NCBI GenBank assembly: GCA_002305445.1
Contig: DBRA01000028.1
Coordinates: 12,932 to 19,995 of the forward strand
Length of the DNA stretch: 7,064 bases
Source: Clostridiales bacterium UBA1380
Lineage (GTDB): Bacteria; Bacillota; Clostridia; Oscillospirales; CAG-272
Direction: 5' to 3'
The translations under genes were made by a program, and so were the position numbers. The notes beneath the pieces were generated by a model, which saw only the letters and a list, made by a program, of their open reading frames with translations, made no database searches and was not told the origin of the DNA. The first letter of the stretch is position 1. Each line of letters begins with the position of its first letter. This document shows, piece after piece, positions 5,811-7,064 of this stretch.

Positions 5811-7064
5811 CTGAAACACGTATTAGAATGTCTGCGTCCCTATTTCGGCCGCATGATCTTCGGTTTTACCGTAAAATTCATCGGAACGATCATGGATCTG
5901 ATGATACCGTATCTGCTCGCATACATGATCGACTCCATCGCTCCGACGGGCAACATCAAAGCTCTTATCTTTTTCGGATTCATCATGGTCGTGTGCTCCG
6001 GAATAGGGCTTGCCGGAAACGTCATCGCGAACAGAATGGCGGCGCTCGTAGCCAGAAACACGACGCAGAAGCTGCGCTCGCAGCTGTTCAGCCGCATAAC
6101 GCGTCTGTCCGCGCGTCAGACCGACCGCTTCACCGTACCGTCGCTCGAAAGCCGCCTCACATCGGACACATATAACGTGCATCAGATGGTGGGCATGATA
6201 CAGCGTCTCGGAGTCCGCGCGCCCATACTTCTGATCGGCGGCATAATCGTGACGCTGACGCTCGAACCCGTCCTGACGCTCGTGCTCATATCTGTGCTGC
6301 CGCTAATCGGGCTTGCCGTATGGTTTATTTCGGCGAAGGGCATTCCGCTTTATACAAAACTACAGAAAAGCGTCGACCGCATGGTCAGAGTCGTGCGCGA
6401 GAACGCGCAGGGCATCCGCGTCATCCGCGCGCTAACGACCGAGGGCAAGGAAACGGCGCGCTTTGAAAATGTAAACTCCGCCGTGTCGGCAGACGAAACG
6501 AAGGCCGCCGTAACGATGGCGGCGACCAACCCGCTCATGAACCTGTTTCTCAATCTGGGGCTTGTCGCGGTCATACTCGTAGGCGCGATACGCGTCAACT
6601 CCGGTGCTTCCGAACCCGGCAAGATAATCGCGTTCATGACCTACTTCACGATTATTCTGAACGCCATGCTCGCGATAACGCGCATGGCCGTCATGCTCTC
6701 GCGCGGCACTGCGTCGGCGGGACGCATCGCCGAAGTGCTCGACACGCCGACCGACGCGACGGAGTTTCCGGCTCCGGAGTACGCCGAAACGTGCGACACA
6801 GATGCGGTTATCGAGTTCGATCACGTGACCTTCTCGTACAACGGCACGAAAAACAACCTCGAGGATATAAACCTAAAAATCCCCCGCGGCGGCTCGCTCG
6901 GCGTAATCGGCGCGACCGGCTCCGGCAAGTCGACGCTCGTGCAGCTTCTGCTGCGGTTTTACGACGTCGACTCCGGCTCGATCAAAGTCAACGGGCGCGA
7001 CGTCCGCAGCTACGACCCGAAGGAGCTGCGCTCGCTATTCGGGGTCGCGCTGCAGAACGACTTT
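5811..7064 (+). CDS. ABC exporter half-transporter, fused membrane and ATPase domains (3' end outside window)
   Basis: The 418 residues visible are the start of a COG1132-type exporter (the MdlB, LmrCD and BmrA group) in the cytoplasmic membrane that pumps out drugs, lipids or peptides. Six hydrophobic segments lie near residues 15-40, 51-73, 138-156, 159-180, 241-262 and 270-295. The ATPase domain begins near 335 (IEFDHVTFSYNG, with A-loop Y343) and has Walker A GATGSGKST at 367-375 (K373). The window ends just after the Q-loop (Q415 in VALQNDF). The signature motif, Walker B and H-loop are therefore outside. CTG is chosen as start because it lies ten bases after GGGGAGG and gives the N-terminus LKHVLECLRPYFGRM expected for the family; ATG 5853 would cut the conserved amphipathic start. 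Such genes often occur as heterodimer pairs, so a second half may follow. The substrate cannot be told. Confidence 0.9.
   Translation, partial: MKHVLECLRPYFGRMIFGFTVKFIGTIMDLMIPYLLAYMIDSIAPTGNIKALIFFGFIMVVCSGIGLAGNVIANRMAALVARNTTQKLRSQLFSRITRLSARQTDRFTVPSLESRLTSDTYNVHQMVGMIQRLGVRAPILLIGGIIVTLTLEPVLTLVLISVLPLIGLAVWFISAKGIPLYTKLQKSVDRMVRVVRENAQGIRVIRALTTEGKETARFENVNSAVSADETKAAVTMAATNPLMNLFLNLGLVAVILVGAIRVNSGASEPGKIIAFMTYFTIILNAMLAITRMAVMLSRGTASAGRIAEVLDTPTDATEFPAPEYAETCDTDAVIEFDHVTFSYNGTKNNLEDINLKIPRGGSLGVIGATGSGKSTLVQLLLRFYDVDSGSIKVNGRDVRSYDPKELRSLFGVALQNDF

Noticed and set aside
5804..6175. + strand TTG-started frame just after the GGGGAGG site
   Set aside because: It is only three bases from the ribosome site and out of frame with the ABC transporter, which shows clear membrane and ATPase motifs over the same bases.

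Overview
The window looks like a chromosomal segment of a Gram-positive anaerobe of the Bacillota, most likely an uncultured Clostridia-type (gut or digester) bacterium. This rests on GC-rich coding sequence next to AT-rich intergenic gaps, near-consensus TTGACA/TATAAT promoters, purine-rich Shine-Dalgarno sites (AAGGAG, GGGGAGG), and an oxygen-sensitive iron-sulfur serine dehydratase. The exact taxon cannot be read from the sequence. No rRNA, tRNA, CRISPR, insertion sequence or phage gene was seen.

Layout. (1) Positions 1-798, + strand: the 3' part of an unrecognised protein gene, cut by the window edge and split by an in-frame TAA at 184-186 with the same frame open on both sides. It converges on melA across a bidirectional hairpin terminator at 811-835. 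(2) Positions 855-2183, - strand: a family 4 glycoside hydrolase of the MelA alpha-galactosidase type. Its own strong promoter has a -35 box that contains the stop codon of the gene upstream. (3) Positions 2260-3465, - strand: a one-chain L-serine dehydratase with its three cluster cysteines. (4) Positions 3466-3638: an AT-rich divergent control region with promoter candidates in both directions and an 11-bp inverted repeat that brackets the sdaA promoter. (5) Positions 3639-5630, + strand: a hydantoinase/oxoprolinase A-type (HyuA-like) ATPase without a visible B subunit, ended by a 12-bp-stem terminator. (6) Positions 5811-7064, + strand: the first part of an ABC exporter half-transporter (six membrane segments plus the start of the ATPase domain), cut by the window end and apparently starting at CTG.

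How the genes relate. MelA would release galactose or a similar sugar from alpha-galactosides inside the cell, and serine dehydratase would turn serine into pyruvate and ammonia, so both feed central catabolism. The HyuA-like protein faces away from sdaA and may share control with it. The ABC exporter lies in its own transcription unit. No clear single pathway or new multi-gene system emerges. The most notable items are the interrupted first gene, the dense regulatory sequence in the two short - strand promoter regions, the orphan HyuA-like gene with an unusual GLGGDS motif, and the probable CTG start of the exporter.
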